This document shows, in pieces, positions 17,106-26,214 of a DNA stretch of 63,081 nucleotides. Made by a program: the position numbers and the translations under genes. Origin of the DNA: Hassallia byssoidea VB512170 (GTDB taxonomy: Bacteria > Cyanobacteriota > Cyanobacteriia > Cyanobacteriales > Nostocaceae). The stretch is taken from positions 1 to 63,081 of the forward strand of contig NZ_JTCM02000030.1 of assembly GCF_000817785.2 (NCBI RefSeq), written 5' to 3'. The notes below the pieces were generated by a model. It was given only the letters and a program-made list of their open reading frames with translations, ran no database searches and was not told where the DNA came from. Position 1 is the stretch's first letter; every line of letters begins with the position of its first letter.

Positions 17106-19544
17106 TCAAATTGCCCCATGCCCAAGTACTTGATGTAAAGTGTGTAATAATTCTTGTGTGGTATAGGGTTTTGGCAAAAAGGCTGCGTGTTTATATGTTT
17201 TATTTAATAAAACTTGCTCGCTTATTGGCAATCCACTGACTGCAATAATAGGCAGTAGCGGATTCATTTTTTTCAAAGTGTTAATGGTGGTGGCTCCATC
17301 CATGTTGGGCATCATCATATCAATAATTGCGGCTTTAATTTCGTTTTTCTGCTGGGCGTAGAGTGCGATCGCCTCAATGCCATCACTTGCAGTAATTGCT
17401 TTGTAGTTATATTTTTCTAAAGAGGTTGTGGTAATCTCGCGAATCGAGGCTTCGTCATCGACAATCAAAATTAATTCTTTCTGTCCGGTGAGTATTTCTT
17501 GATTTTCTTCTTGCCGGATTGCGTCTGTATTCACCGCTGGCAAATAAACTTGAAATTTTGTACCAATGGCTTTCGCACTTGATGTGGTGATAAAGCCTCC
17601 GTGACCTTTAACAATGCCCATTACTGTTGAAAGTCCTAAACCTGTGCCTTTACCAAACTCTTTTGTGGTGAAAAATGGCTCAAAAATTCTCTCTAAGGTT
17701 TCTTGACTAATGCCAATTCCTGTATCTGCAACGCTCAAGAGTATATATGAACCAACTTTCGCATCAAGTTGCATTCTGGCAAAGTTTTCATCAATGAAAA
17801 TATTCTTTGCAGAAATGTTTAATGTGCCGCCATTGGGCATAGCATCACGAGCATTGACACACAAATTCATCAATACCTGATGTATTTGGGTGCTATCGCC
17901 ACAAATTTGCCATAAGTCTGGCTGAATTTCTTTCTCAACTGTAATTGATTTAGGAAATGTTTGCTCGATAATTTGCTTCATTTCTAAAATATGATATTTT
18001 AGCTGAAGCACAGTGCGATCGCGCAGCGTCTCCTTTGGAGAATCGCCTTCAATTCCCCGCGCAAAATAAAGCACTTGTTTAACCAAACTTGCACCGCGTT
18101 TGGCGTTGTTTTCTACTATCGATATAACTGCATGACTGCGCTCATCCGAAACTTTTGCTTTTAACAGTGGCACTGACATTAAAATCGGTGACAGCATATT
18201 ATTTAAATCATGAGCAATACCACTAGCAAGTGTGCCGATACTCTCCATCCGCTGGGCACGTAAAAATTGCGCCTCTATTTGTTTTTTCTGTGTTATGTCA
18301 GTATCTACAACCAAAATGGATTTAGCTTTTTGATGCTCATCGCGAACTAAAGTCCAACGACTTTCAACAATGATTTGTTTACCTGATTTGGTATGCTTTT
18401 GTAACTCTCCCTGCCAAGTTCCATTTGACAAAACAGCCTGAGAAATTTCTTGTTGCAGCAAAGGTTTATTATCTAATTGATTAATATTCCCGCACATAGC
18501 TTCTTCTGCTTTCCAGCCATAAAGCTTTTCGGCGGTTTTGTTCCATAATAAAATTTTGTTGGATAAATCTCGCACAACAATTGCATCTGTAGAGATATCA
18601 AGTAATGCTGCTTGCTCGCGGATTTGCTGTTCTGCTTGTTTGCGTTCTGTGATATCCTCAACTACATAAGCAAATCTTTGGGGGCTATCGCAACATACAG
18701 CAATTGAAGAGACAGTTGCTCTAAGCCATTTTTTAGCATCCCCATCGTGAAGATATTCAAAGCTGACAGGCGATCGCGTTTCTTCTGCTTGACGCAAGTG
18801 ATTAATCCACTCACGTACATACTTTTGAGGTACACCCATATTGCTCGCAAAGCGATTTTTTATCGCTTCGGGAGTGACTCCAAAAAATTTGGCGCTAGCG
18901 GCATTATCAGAAATATGTTTGATGTCATCATACCTTAGCTCCACAGTTCCCATCATCATTGGTGCGCTGTCGAAAAAGCTGCGGAGGGTAGATTCACTTT
19001 CCTGTAGTGCTTCTTTTGCTTGCTTGTAGTCAGTTTTAATGCTTGCTAATTCAGTTAAATTTCGCCGGGTTTCTAATTGTCTAACTATCAGACGGCTAAT
19101 AGTTTTAAGTGCTTCTAACTGTTCGTCATTAATTTGGCTTGGTTGGCTATCAACTATACACACAGTCCCTATCACTTCTCCACCTGGTGTTATCAAAGGT
19201 ACACCAGCGTAAAATCTGACGTAGGGTTCACTGGTGACTACAGGATCTGAAGCATATCGTTCATCAGCCAAGGTGTCCGGAATAACCAAAGTTTCGCCTG
19301 TTTCGATGCAAAACGGACAAAACCCAATATCTCTAGGCATTTGTTGTACACCCAGCCCGACTTTAGCTTTGAACCAGTGACGCTTGTTGTCTGTGAAATT
19401 AATTAAAGCGATCGCTGTGCCACAAATTTGCGCGGCTAAAAATACCAGATCGTCAAATACCTGTTCTGGTGGAGTGTCGAGAATTTGATATTGACGCAGA
19501 GCCTCAAGCCTTCTTGCTTCGTTTTTAACAGTTAAAGTATTCAT
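17106..19544 (-). CDS. Hybrid histidine kinase: GAF - PAS - PAS - HisKA/HATPase - REC
   Basis: An 812-residue soluble kinase. It begins with a GAF domain (about 10-165, [17 protein letters not shown] and [13 protein letters not shown]), a type common in cyanobacterial and proteobacterial sensors. Then a PAS unit (about 185-300), a second PAS (about 315-430, [20 protein letters not shown]), HisKA ([17 protein letters not shown]), HATPase ([34 protein letters not shown]) and a receiver ([11 protein letters not shown]). From the second PAS onward it is a close paralogue of the 10560-12446 kinase. It differs by eight extra residues (SPKETLRD) between GD and RT near the kinase core, encoded by a palindromic mini-insertion at a HIP1 site. 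Solo transcription is likely. Confidence 0.92.
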   Translation of the reverse strand: MNTLTVKNEARRLEALRQYQILDTPPEQVFDDLVFLAAQICGTAIALINFTDNKRHWFKAKVGLGVQQMPRDIGFCPFCIETGETLVIPDTLADERYASDPVVTSEPYVRFYAGVPLITPGGEVIGTVCIVDSQPSQINDEQLEALKTISRLIVRQLETRRNLTELASIKTDYKQAKEALQESESTLRSFFDSAPMMMGTVELRYDDIKHISDNAASAKFFGVTPEAIKNRFASNMGVPQKYVREWINHLRQAEETRSPVSFEYLHDGDAKKWLRATVSSIAVCCDSPQRFAYVVEDITERKQAEQQIREQAALLDISTDAIVVRDLSNKILLWNKTAEKLYGWKAEEAMCGNINQLDNKPLLQQEISQAVLSNGTWQGELQKHTKSGKQIIVESRWTLVRDEHQKAKSILVVDTDITQKKQIEAQFLRAQRMESIGTLASGIAHDLNNMLSPILMSVPLLKAKVSDERSHAVISIVENNAKRGASLVKQVLYFARGIEGDSPKETLRDRTVLQLKYHILEMKQIIEQTFPKSITVEKEIQPDLWQICGDSTQIHQVLMNLCVNARDAMPNGGTLNISAKNIFIDENFARMQLDAKVGSYILLSVADTGIGISQETLERIFEPFFTTKEFGKGTGLGLSTVMGIVKGHGGFITTSSAKAIGTKFQVYLPAVNTDAIRQEENQEILTGQKELILIVDDEASIREITTTSLEKYNYKAITASDGIEAIALYAQQKNEIKAAIIDMMMPNMDGATTINTLKKMNPLLPIIAVSGLPISEQVLLNKTYKHAAFLPKPYTTQELLHTLHQVLGHGAI
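18018..18046. repeat. In-frame small dispersed repeat inside the kinase gene, with 5-bp duplication
   Basis: On the plus strand ATCGC (18018-18022), then GCAGCGTCTCCTTTGGAGA (18023-18041), then ATCGC again (18042-18046). Removing 24 nt restores GGCGATCGC as in the paralogue and its protein sequence GDRT. Related cores lie at 52577 and, inverted, at 4257. Confidence 0.85.
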
Positions 19545-20260
19545 AAAATTTTCCTAAACTACGCTTAATTACAACTTGCCCTTGTCTTATTTATGGTTGT
19601 TGCTCGCTTCAACAAGCACCGAAGCTGTAATCATGGCTTGAGAATGCTGCAAACCTCAAATTTTTCCTTCCAGCCATACACATCTGCCAAAAACTTGCCT
19701 TGCGCTTAATTTGCCCCCATAGCTAGTAGGGCGATCGCACTGTGCTTAAGAGCTTCAAACAAGTCACTATCCGGATATCTAAAACAGTCAGCAGCTCAGT
19801 TCGTCACTGTCCCTATAGTAATATGTCTTTAGGAGGATGACAGTTTTATTTGGAAAATTCCGCAAATGCACCTAATAGATACATCAATTACGTATTTATT
19901 GGCATTTTTTTTGAGAAAAAGGCTGTTAAAACTAGAGTTTTAGGTTGAACTACTTAGTATTTATAGCGTAAATGAAGTAGTAAGGGGAGAGGGGGGAGAG
20001 GGGAGGGGGGAGACAAGGGAGACAAGGGAGACAAGGGAGAGGGGGGAGACAAGGGAGACAAGGGAGAGGGGGGAGACAAGGGAGAGGGGGGAGACAAGGG
20101 AGACAAGGTAGCTATTTCCTCCTTGTCCTCCTTGTCCTCCTTGTCCTCCTTGTCCTCCTTGTCCTCCTTGTCCCCCTAGTCCCCCTAGTCCCCCTTGTCC
20201 CCCCTGTCTGTTTAAATTAAGCAGCAGGTAAGCAAAACTTAAACTTAAGAGTAGATACTG
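19545..20260. other. Long intergenic region upstream of moaE, with a heptamer/nonamer array
   Basis: No gene was identified in 19545-19980; it is AT-rich near 19850-19970 and probably contains the kinase promoter on the minus side. From 19981 to 20212 lies an array: GGGAGACAA units on the left, CTCCTTGTC units on the right, complementary and able to fold. The open frames across the array (Gly-Gln-Gly-like) are translation of the repeat. Confidence 0.65.
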
Positions 20261-20764
20261 ATGCCGAATAAAATGAAAGTTAAGACAACAACACCTGCCT
20301 CTGCGATTAAACCAAGTGCTAAAGATAGCTTTGCGATTACTTTTGCGCCGTTGTCTGTTGAGGAAGCCTATGCTAAAGCTGACGATCAAGCCAATGGTGC
20401 GATCGTGCTGATGAGTGGAATGGTTCGCAATCAAACAGATGGCAAAGCTGTGATGTCACTGGAGTATCAAGCTTACGAACCGATGGCGCTGCGGGTATTT
20501 TATCAAATTGCGGCTGATATTCGTTCGTCTTGGTCTGATGTGAGTCGAGTTGTGATTTATCATCGCGTTGGGCACTTAAAAATCGGCGAAATCAGCGTTT
20601 TAGTAGCGGTGGGTTGTCCTCATCGCCGTGAGGCTTTTGAAGCTTGTCGTTATGCGATTGATACCCTCAAGCATACTGCACCGATATGGAAAAAAGAACA
20701 TTGGCAAGACGGTTCGAGTAGCTGGGTAAGCATTGGTGCTTGTGAAACCCAAGATTGTGAATAA
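20261..20764 (+). CDS. moaE: Molybdopterin synthase catalytic subunit MoaE
   Basis: The 167-residue protein makes molybdopterin by transferring sulfur from thiocarboxylated MoaD to precursor Z. Seen: GAIVLMSGMVRNQTDGKAV, LEYQAYEPMA, HRVGHLKIGE and the C-terminal PIWKKEHWQDGSS with the conserved lysines of the active site. The first 25 residues (MPNKMKVKTTTPASAIKPSA) are not family-like; the second Met at residue 5 is an alternative start. No moaD or other moa gene adjoins. It is preceded and followed by repeat arrays. Confidence 0.94.
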   Translation: MPNKMKVKTTTPASAIKPSAKDSFAITFAPLSVEEAYAKADDQANGAIVLMSGMVRNQTDGKAVMSLEYQAYEPMALRVFYQIAADIRSSWSDVSRVVIYHRVGHLKIGEISVLVAVGCPHRREAFEACRYAIDTLKHTAPIWKKEHWQDGSSSWVSIGACETQDCE

Positions 20765-20935
20765 AGGGAATTGGGAATTGGGAATTGAGAATTGGTAATT
20801 GGTAATTGGGCATTGGGCATTGGGCATTGGGAATTGGGCATTGGTAATTGGGAATTGGTAATCGCTAATTGTGAATTTTTTTACTATTACCCATTCCCCA
20901 TTCCCCATTACCCATTACCCATTCCCTATTACCCA
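20765..20935. repeat. ATTGGGA/ATTGGGC array facing CCCATTA/CCCATTC array
   Basis: About 14 ATTGGGN or ATTGGTA units are followed, after a T-rich loop near 20880, by about eight CCCATTN units. The arms are complementary. It follows moaE. Confidence 0.8.
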
Positions 20936-21062
20936 GCTTCATAATTTGTTTCAATTATTTACACTTTTCTCTGTTGATATTGCAGTTTGTTAAAGTTTTT
21001 TGTGTCCCAAAGGACTATTCCTTTAGACTGATCAACAATCGGAAAAGTTGGGACATCCAAAC

Positions 21063-21383
21063 ATGCATTCAGTAAACTTAATTTGTCACGAGTTTGTCGT
21101 TGCTGTCTCTTTTGTGGCTTGTATTGCTGGTTTGTTGCTTCTGTGGGATCGCAAGCAGCAAAAAGATGAATGGGAAGAAACAGAAAGAATTCTGTTGAGA
21201 ATGAGCTTTACTTACTGGTTAGTTTACTGCGTTGCTTTTGGTATTGAGAAAGTAATTTTACCGGAATGGTCAGCAGTAGTAATGTCGTTGAGAATGACAA
21301 CAGCATTGTCATATTTATTAACATTTTCTTGCATTCTCAGTCTGCCGCTACACAAATTTGCAGTGCATCAGGTTGAAGAATAG
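21063..21383 (+). CDS. Small membrane protein of unknown function
   Basis: A 106-residue product with three hydrophobic stretches: CHEFVVAVSFVACIAGLLLLW, MSFTYWLVYCVAFGIEKVIL and MTTALSYLLTFSCILSLPL. A charged DRKQQKDEWEETERI loop follows the first. No known family is recognised. The frame opens at TTG 21048, but ATG 21063 is the better start. The gene ends 35 bp before the convergent DUF2103 gene. No array separates these two, unlike most convergent pairs here. Confidence 0.6.
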   Translation: MHSVNLICHEFVVAVSFVACIAGLLLLWDRKQQKDEWEETERILLRMSFTYWLVYCVAFGIEKVILPEWSAVVMSLRMTTALSYLLTFSCILSLPLHKFAVHQVEE

Positions 21384-21417
21384 TTTTTTGTTATTTGTGA
21401 CTAAAGACAAATTACTA

Positions 21418-21711
21418 TTACTTTCTCATGGCGATCGCGATCGCTTGTTCGAGTTCATCCTGATCCAAAGTGGTCAGGATAAACACCTCTTGCACCGTTT
21501 TACCTTGACGTGCGATTACTTTAAAGCCTCCGCGAATCGGTACAGACACGCGCAATTGCATTTTTGGGCAGTGACCTTTCACCCGTCCAATCACTCCCGG
21601 TGTGACAGTTTGCAGTCCCTCGTGCTGGCAGAGACGTTCTAAAATCGGGATAAGACCGGGAATGTGGGTTGAGTGATTCCAAACTAATCTGGCATCAGTA
21701 GGTTTGCCCAT
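21418..21711 (-). CDS. DUF2103 family protein (predicted metal-binding)
   Basis: A 97-residue protein with NHSTHIPGLIPILERLC, TPGVIGRVKGHCP and KVIARQGKTVQEVFILT. This matches my recollection of DUF2103, small archaeal/cyanobacterial proteins with conserved His and Cys; the biochemical role is unknown. The open frame extends 31 codons further upstream into the clpS gene, but ATG 21711 lies 5 bp after the clpS stop and gives a typical start (MGKPTDARLV). Tight spacing to clpS indicates one transcript. Confidence 0.75.
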   Translation of the reverse strand: MGKPTDARLVWNHSTHIPGLIPILERLCQHEGLQTVTPGVIGRVKGHCPKMQLRVSVPIRGGFKVIARQGKTVQEVFILTTLDQDELEQAIAIAMRK

Positions 21712-21716
21712 TGTGA

Positions 21717-22043
21717 TTATGCTGCTTCTAAAGGAGCCATTGTTAAGCCAGCTCGACGCAACTGCTGATGATACAGTTCCGCTGGTTCTTGTGGACCAAC
21801 CCAAACGATCGCTTGACCTTCATAATGCACCTGGTTAGTCAAATCCCAAGCGCGATCGGGTGTCATCCCTGGTATATACTTTACCAAACACTCAGCCACA
21901 TGCTGAAATGTATTAAAATCATCATTTAAAACAATGACTTTAAAGTTTGGATAAAGCTTTTGAGTAGCTTGACTAGACCGTTCAGGAGCTACAGTTGGTG
22001 CTGTCGCCATTCCGTAAACAGCTGCTGAAAGTCTGGTAACCAT
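21717..22043 (-). CDS. clpS: ClpS, ATP-dependent Clp protease adaptor
   Basis: A 108-residue adaptor that delivers N-degron substrates to ClpC/ClpP. The core has FKVIVLNDDFNTFQHVAECL, the Asn-Asp pair of the N-end-rule pocket, followed by DRAWDLTNQVHYEGQAIVW with the His that lines the ClpS pocket. The last helix is short. The first 25 residues are not conserved in the family; Met12 (22010) is an alternative start. It is first in a two-gene unit with DUF2103. Cyanobacteria often carry two ClpS types; which type this is was not resolved. Confidence 0.92.
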   Translation of the reverse strand: MVTRLSAAVYGMATAPTVAPERSSQATQKLYPNFKVIVLNDDFNTFQHVAECLVKYIPGMTPDRAWDLTNQVHYEGQAIVWVGPQEPAELYHQQLRRAGLTMAPLEAA

Positions 22044-22083
22044 AAAAGAGGATTTTACAAAACTACACTATAAGTTACTAGTT

Positions 22084-22554
22084 TAGTTCATAGGTGGTGG
22101 ATAGTGGATAGTGGATGGTGGATAGTGGGTGGTGGATAGTGGATAGTGGGTGGTGGATGGTGGGTGGTGGATGGTGGGTGGTGGATAGTGGGTGGTGGGT
22201 GGTGGATGGTGGATAGTGGATGGTGGATAGTGGATAGTGGATAGTGGGTGGTGGATAGGAGTAATTTTTGACAACCATCAACCAACAACCAACAACCATC
22301 AACCAACAACCAACAACCATCAACCAACAACCAACAACCATCAACCAACAACCAACAACCAACAACCATCAACCATCAAGCATTAAGCATCAACCATCAA
22401 GCATTAAGCATCAACGATCAAACATTAACCACCAACCATCAAACATTAACCACCAACCATCAAACATTAACCACCAACCATCAAACATTAACCACCAACC
22501 ATCAAACATTAACCATCAACCATCAAGCATTAACCAACAACTATCAACTAACCA
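22084..22554. repeat. Extended GTGGATA and CCATCAA/CCAACAA heptamer arrays
   Basis: 22090-22258: about 24 units of GTGGATA/GTGGGTG/GTGGATG. 22270-22550: about 38 units of CAACCAT, CAACCAA, CATTAAC. Both have period 7, so all frames are open for long stretches, but the predicted peptides are low-complexity. The array extends to within two bases of the stop codon of the FAD oxidoreductase gene. Confidence 0.9.
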
Positions 22555-22555
22555 A

Positions 22556-24562
22556 TTACTTCCAATCTTCCCAATTTTGATTAAAAATCGAGGTATCCGG
22601 GAAAGCGGTGGGATTGCCATTTTGTTCTAACAGACGTTTGACCGCTTCGAGTTGCGGTTCTGGTTGCGGCAAATTGTCTACTAGTTGGTAAGGTGCGATC
22701 GCATTTTTCAAAGCAAAGGCACTAATAGTTCCCGCAGCGGCACCAGCTGACCATTCAAATGAGTGTACTCGATATGCGGCGGCGGCAATGTGACTGGTAG
22801 CAATACTTTTGCCCCCAACTAGCAAATTGTCGATTTTCTGGGGAATCATCGCTCTCAGGGCAATTTGGAAGGGATAAGCTTGTCCGGCGCCGCGTCTTTC
22901 ACCTGGACGTTCTTTATTACCAGGTGTTTCGGGTGGGCTGTTCACCATGCAAGGATGGAAATCTATCGCGTAGTGACCGATACCTATAGCATCCGGGAAA
23001 ATAGTAGAACGAGTTCGCCGCGCAGCGTTTTGTGCTGGGGTTTGTCCGGAAAGTACGGATGCGGCTTCTAAACCTGAAAGTGCTGCTCGTAACCTGCGAT
23101 ATTCTTTATCTCCCAGTGTTGTTGCGTAATAGGGATCGCTGTAATCGCGGCGAGAAATATCGATTTCCCAAATCATAAAGCCTGCGGGTTGTCCCCAACT
23201 AGGACGCCCGATAATTCTTCTTCCTTCGCGCATGTAAGGATATTTCGATAAACCATGCACTGTCCCCATCGGCGAATTTAACCCGGAAAGAAAGCGGTTA
23301 TTGGGTTGTGGCTGTTTTATACCATCTCCCAATTGAGAATCTGTAGTGCCGGCTACCAACCAGTAATAATATCCAAAGGCATTTTCTTCAGCTTTGCGTA
23401 AAGCGTCTGTCCGCAGTCCACCCATCCATCCTCCTGGCTGCAATTGCCCGCTAGCTTGCAACTGTTGACGCGAGTAGATTAAATTATCTTGGGCGGTTCC
23501 TGGGCGATAATCGTTACCCCAAGTCCAGTTTTGCATGGAAATGTCCCCAGGTGCGGGATTTGTAAACTTGACACCGCCAAATTGTCCTGCCTGTCCTGGT
23601 TGGGGACTCCAGATGCGACGATAGGTGAAAACTAAAGGAAAGCTTGCTAAACGCTTTAATTCGTAACTGTAATATGGCGAATATTGCTGGTAAAATGAAG
23701 GCATTGTTTGCGGTTGCGGGTCTTTGGTTGCCTCCATTGCAAAGGTGTAGGTAAAGCCTTGAGGACAATATTGGTCATTTGTGGCACTAGAAGAAGAAGG
23801 TTCTAAGTAAGAGCGATCGTCAATACCCAAACGGTAGGGAACATCAGCAAGAGCGATTATTTCTCCGGTTTCGCTGGTGTCTATAACGTACCAATTAGGT
23901 GCATTGCTACCTGCTTTACTGGTTTGCTTGGGGACGAAGCGAATAATGTTTTTAGTGAACTTGGATGTATTTTCGTAGCGATAAGCGTCTTCGATGCTTT
24001 GAGATAAAGTATAAGTGTTGAGCGGTATAGAAGCAGTTGGTTTGTGTTCGATCGCGATCGCACTATTAATTATTTTGCCATCGCTACTAAGTTCTAACTC
24101 CTTAATTACGGTGTTGGGAAACAATTGTAACTTGCCTTTACCGCGTTTTTCCGCATCTTTGAGCATTTGGGTGAGAATGTCGTGTCCATCGCGGGGAAGA
24201 AAGCAAGATTCGCTTACCCAACAGTTACCAGGGTTAAGTTTGCCATATTTCTTTTCAATCCGCTCTCGCAATTCCAGATAACCGCGAGAATAAAATTGTT
24301 TTGCGCGTTGGGTAGGACGTTCATCTAACGCAGATGTCCCCTGAGAAGAAATTTGTCCTCCCAACCAATCGGTAATTTCTGTGTGACAAACTGTTCTACC
24401 CGCAAGTAAAGCTTCATAAGCTGTCGCAACCCCAGATAATCCACCACCGACAACCAAGATGTCACAATTTACAGTTTTGTCTGGGTTTCTGGGTGGTGCA
24501 GCGATCGCGCTGAGTGGTGCGAGAAAGGTAGATATTAAGGCAAGACTGATAAAACGTTTCAT
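22556..24562 (-). CDS. Secreted FAD-dependent oxidoreductase
   Basis: A 668-residue protein with an N-terminal signal peptide (MKRFISLALISTFLAPLSAIA, cleavage near residue 22) and a dinucleotide-binding motif at CDILVVGGGLSGVATAYEA (GxGxxG at 39-44). DWLGGQISSQG continues the FAD site. The region LLVGGKSIATSHIAAAAYRVH near the C-terminus is the second FAD contact typical of the FAD_oxidored family. An export signal on a flavoprotein suggests periplasmic delivery, possibly by Tat-independent means since no twin Arg is seen. Substrate unknown. The gene is monocistronic, with the left MITE upstream of its start. Confidence 0.88.
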   Translation of the reverse strand: MKRFISLALISTFLAPLSAIAAPPRNPDKTVNCDILVVGGGLSGVATAYEALLAGRTVCHTEITDWLGGQISSQGTSALDERPTQRAKQFYSRGYLELRERIEKKYGKLNPGNCWVSESCFLPRDGHDILTQMLKDAEKRGKGKLQLFPNTVIKELELSSDGKIINSAIAIEHKPTASIPLNTYTLSQSIEDAYRYENTSKFTKNIIRFVPKQTSKAGSNAPNWYVIDTSETGEIIALADVPYRLGIDDRSYLEPSSSSATNDQYCPQGFTYTFAMEATKDPQPQTMPSFYQQYSPYYSYELKRLASFPLVFTYRRIWSPQPGQAGQFGGVKFTNPAPGDISMQNWTWGNDYRPGTAQDNLIYSRQQLQASGQLQPGGWMGGLRTDALRKAEENAFGYYYWLVAGTTDSQLGDGIKQPQPNNRFLSGLNSPMGTVHGLSKYPYMREGRRIIGRPSWGQPAGFMIWEIDISRRDYSDPYYATTLGDKEYRRLRAALSGLEAASVLSGQTPAQNAARRTRSTIFPDAIGIGHYAIDFHPCMVNSPPETPGNKERPGERRGAGQAYPFQIALRAMIPQKIDNLLVGGKSIATSHIAAAAYRVHSFEWSAGAAAGTISAFALKNAIAPYQLVDNLPQPEPQLEAVKRLLEQNGNPTAFPDTSIFNQNWEDWK

Positions 24563-24696
24563 ACTTTGAGAAATCCGTTCAACTCCTGTGTCACCTTTTA
24601 GACGCTACCACTTAGCAAATGTTCACTCAAGCTTTTTTGGGAAAAAACGTGTTTGGTGTGTGAGCGATCGCCTAAAATTGGCACATGGAGACTTTA

Positions 24697-24849
24697 ATAT
24701 TAAGTCCGTTTGCTGCCGTCATAATACTCACAGAACCCCACCCCCTTTTGGCTGACGCCAAAAGTCCCCTCCCCGCTTGCGGGGAGGGGATTTAGGGGTG
24801 GGGTGCTTCTTGAGCGTGGATAATATAACTAATTATATGGACACGATAT
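24697..24849. mobile_element. MITE, left copy flanking the AAA/TPR pair
   Basis: Outer ends ATATTAAGTCCG and (right, reversed) ATATCGTGTCC form an imperfect inverted repeat. The interior has CCCCACCCCC, then CCCTCCCCGC facing GCGGGGAGGGG, then GGGGTGGGG, giving a strong stem. It is in inverted orientation relative to the copy at 27759-27908. The right end stops 15 bp before the ATG of the AAA gene, so the gene is probably transcribed from or through it. Confidence 0.7.
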
Positions 24850-24864
24850 AACTAGGTTTAACCA

Positions 24865-26214
24865 ATGGCTTCATTTCCTCCTAACCGTGCTACTACTTTG
24901 AAAGCAGCATTTCGCGCTTGTGATGTCGGACCCTTGGTTGGTGCAGACATTGAGCGATATTATGTAGACTTATCCAACGTCCGCAACACAGAAGCAATTG
25001 AAAGTCTTAATACTCGGTTAGATTTTCTCGAACCCGCAGAATTTTGCAGCATATTGTTTACTGGGCATCGGGGATGTGGTAAAAGTACCGAACTAAGGAA
25101 GATTCAGAAACGTTGGGAAGTTGAATACAAAGTAATTTATATCGAAGCGGATGCGGAAATTGATATTTTGGATGCTGAATACACAGATTTATATTTGGTA
25201 ATTATTAAAAAAGTTGCTGATGAACTAAATAAATTAAATTTAAAGTTTGACGCTCAACTTTTACACAACTTTGAAACTTGGTTTAAAGAAATTACTCAAG
25301 AAACAGAACAAACAGTTGAAAGGTCTGTTAGTATCAGTGCCAGTGCCGAAGCTGGGGGACAAATTCCATTTATTTCTAAGCTTTTAGGAAAAATTCAAGC
25401 GCAAATTAAAGGGGCAGATAAACAAAAGCAAACAATTCGCCAATTACTACAAAAAGATATCGGGCGTTTGCAAGCCGATATTAATTTATTATTGGGTGAT
25501 GCTTTCGTTAAGCTCAAGCAAAAATATCCTGAATATGAAAAGGGATTTCTAATTATATTTGATAACCTAGATCGGGTTCCGCCCAATGTCGCCAATCATT
25601 TATTTTTTGACTATTCGGAACAATTGCAGAGCTTACATTGTACGATTGTTTTGACAGCACCAATTTCTGTAGTTTATTCCGAAAAAAATTTAAGTAACGC
25701 TTTCGACACACCCAACATTGTGCCGATGGTAAATATATATAAATTAGAGCGGCAACGCGGCGATTTAGAATATAATGATGTAGGGATAAAAGCGGTTGCG
25801 AGTTTGATAGAGCAACGAGTTGACATAGACGCTGTATTTGAATCGCCTCAAGATTTGCTCGAATTAGTCAAAGCTAGCGGTGGTCATGTACGTCAATTAA
25901 TGCGAATAACCGCAAAAGCTTTTCTCACAGCAGCAACTCGGAAACATAATAAAGTAACTACCGATGATGTTACTTATGCGATTAAGCAAGAGCAATTTAA
26001 CTTTGAACGGAGTATCCCGACAGAACTTTATTCTGAATTAGCAAAAGTGTGTTTAACTAAAGATGTTCCTAAAGATGAAAATGGATGGTTGATGCTGTTT
26101 AGTCTTTGGGTTTTTGAATATAACGGCAAAACCCGCTGGAATTATATTAACCCTACTGTGAGGCAAAGCGATGCCTTCCAAGAAGCCCTACAATCCATCA
26201 CGGCAAATCCCTGA
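24865..26214 (+). CDS. AAA/STAND-like P-loop ATPase
   Basis: A 449-residue ATPase. Walker A is GHRGCGKST (67-75); Walker B lies in GFLIIFDNLDRVPPN (about 230-244) with Asp-Asn-Leu-Asp; a sensor-like Thr follows in TIVLTAPISVV. The C-terminal 130 residues (GGHVRQLMRITAKAFLTAAT) look like the helical lid and a winged-helix-like region. The DNLD Walker B is typical of the AAA_16/ORC-STAND group. It overlaps the TPR gene by 44 bp, so the two are co-translated. I do not recognise a characterised homologue. Possible roles: substrate remodelling, or an NTPase switch in stress or defence. Confidence 0.85.
   Translation: MASFPPNRATTLKAAFRACDVGPLVGADIERYYVDLSNVRNTEAIESLNTRLDFLEPAEFCSILFTGHRGCGKSTELRKIQKRWEVEYKVIYIEADAEIDILDAEYTDLYLVIIKKVADELNKLNLKFDAQLLHNFETWFKEITQETEQTVERSVSISASAEAGGQIPFISKLLGKIQAQIKGADKQKQTIRQLLQKDIGRLQADINLLLGDAFVKLKQKYPEYEKGFLIIFDNLDRVPPNVANHLFFDYSEQLQSLHCTIVLTAPISVVYSEKNLSNAFDTPNIVPMVNIYKLERQRGDLEYNDVGIKAVASLIEQRVDIDAVFESPQDLLELVKASGGHVRQLMRITAKAFLTAATRKHNKVTTDDVTYAIKQEQFNFERSIPTELYSELAKVCLTKDVPKDENGWLMLFSLWVFEYNGKTRWNYINPTVRQSDAFQEALQSITANP

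Noticed and set aside
19961-20434. Collagen-like GQGG ORF
   Set aside because: It translates a GGACAAG-type array and overlaps the start of moaE on the other strand.
22083-22372. Overlapping proline/histidine or glycine/tryptophan-rich ORFs over the GTGGATA array
   Set aside because: All are translation of a 7-bp repeat with no stop in any frame; no protein-like composition or start signal.
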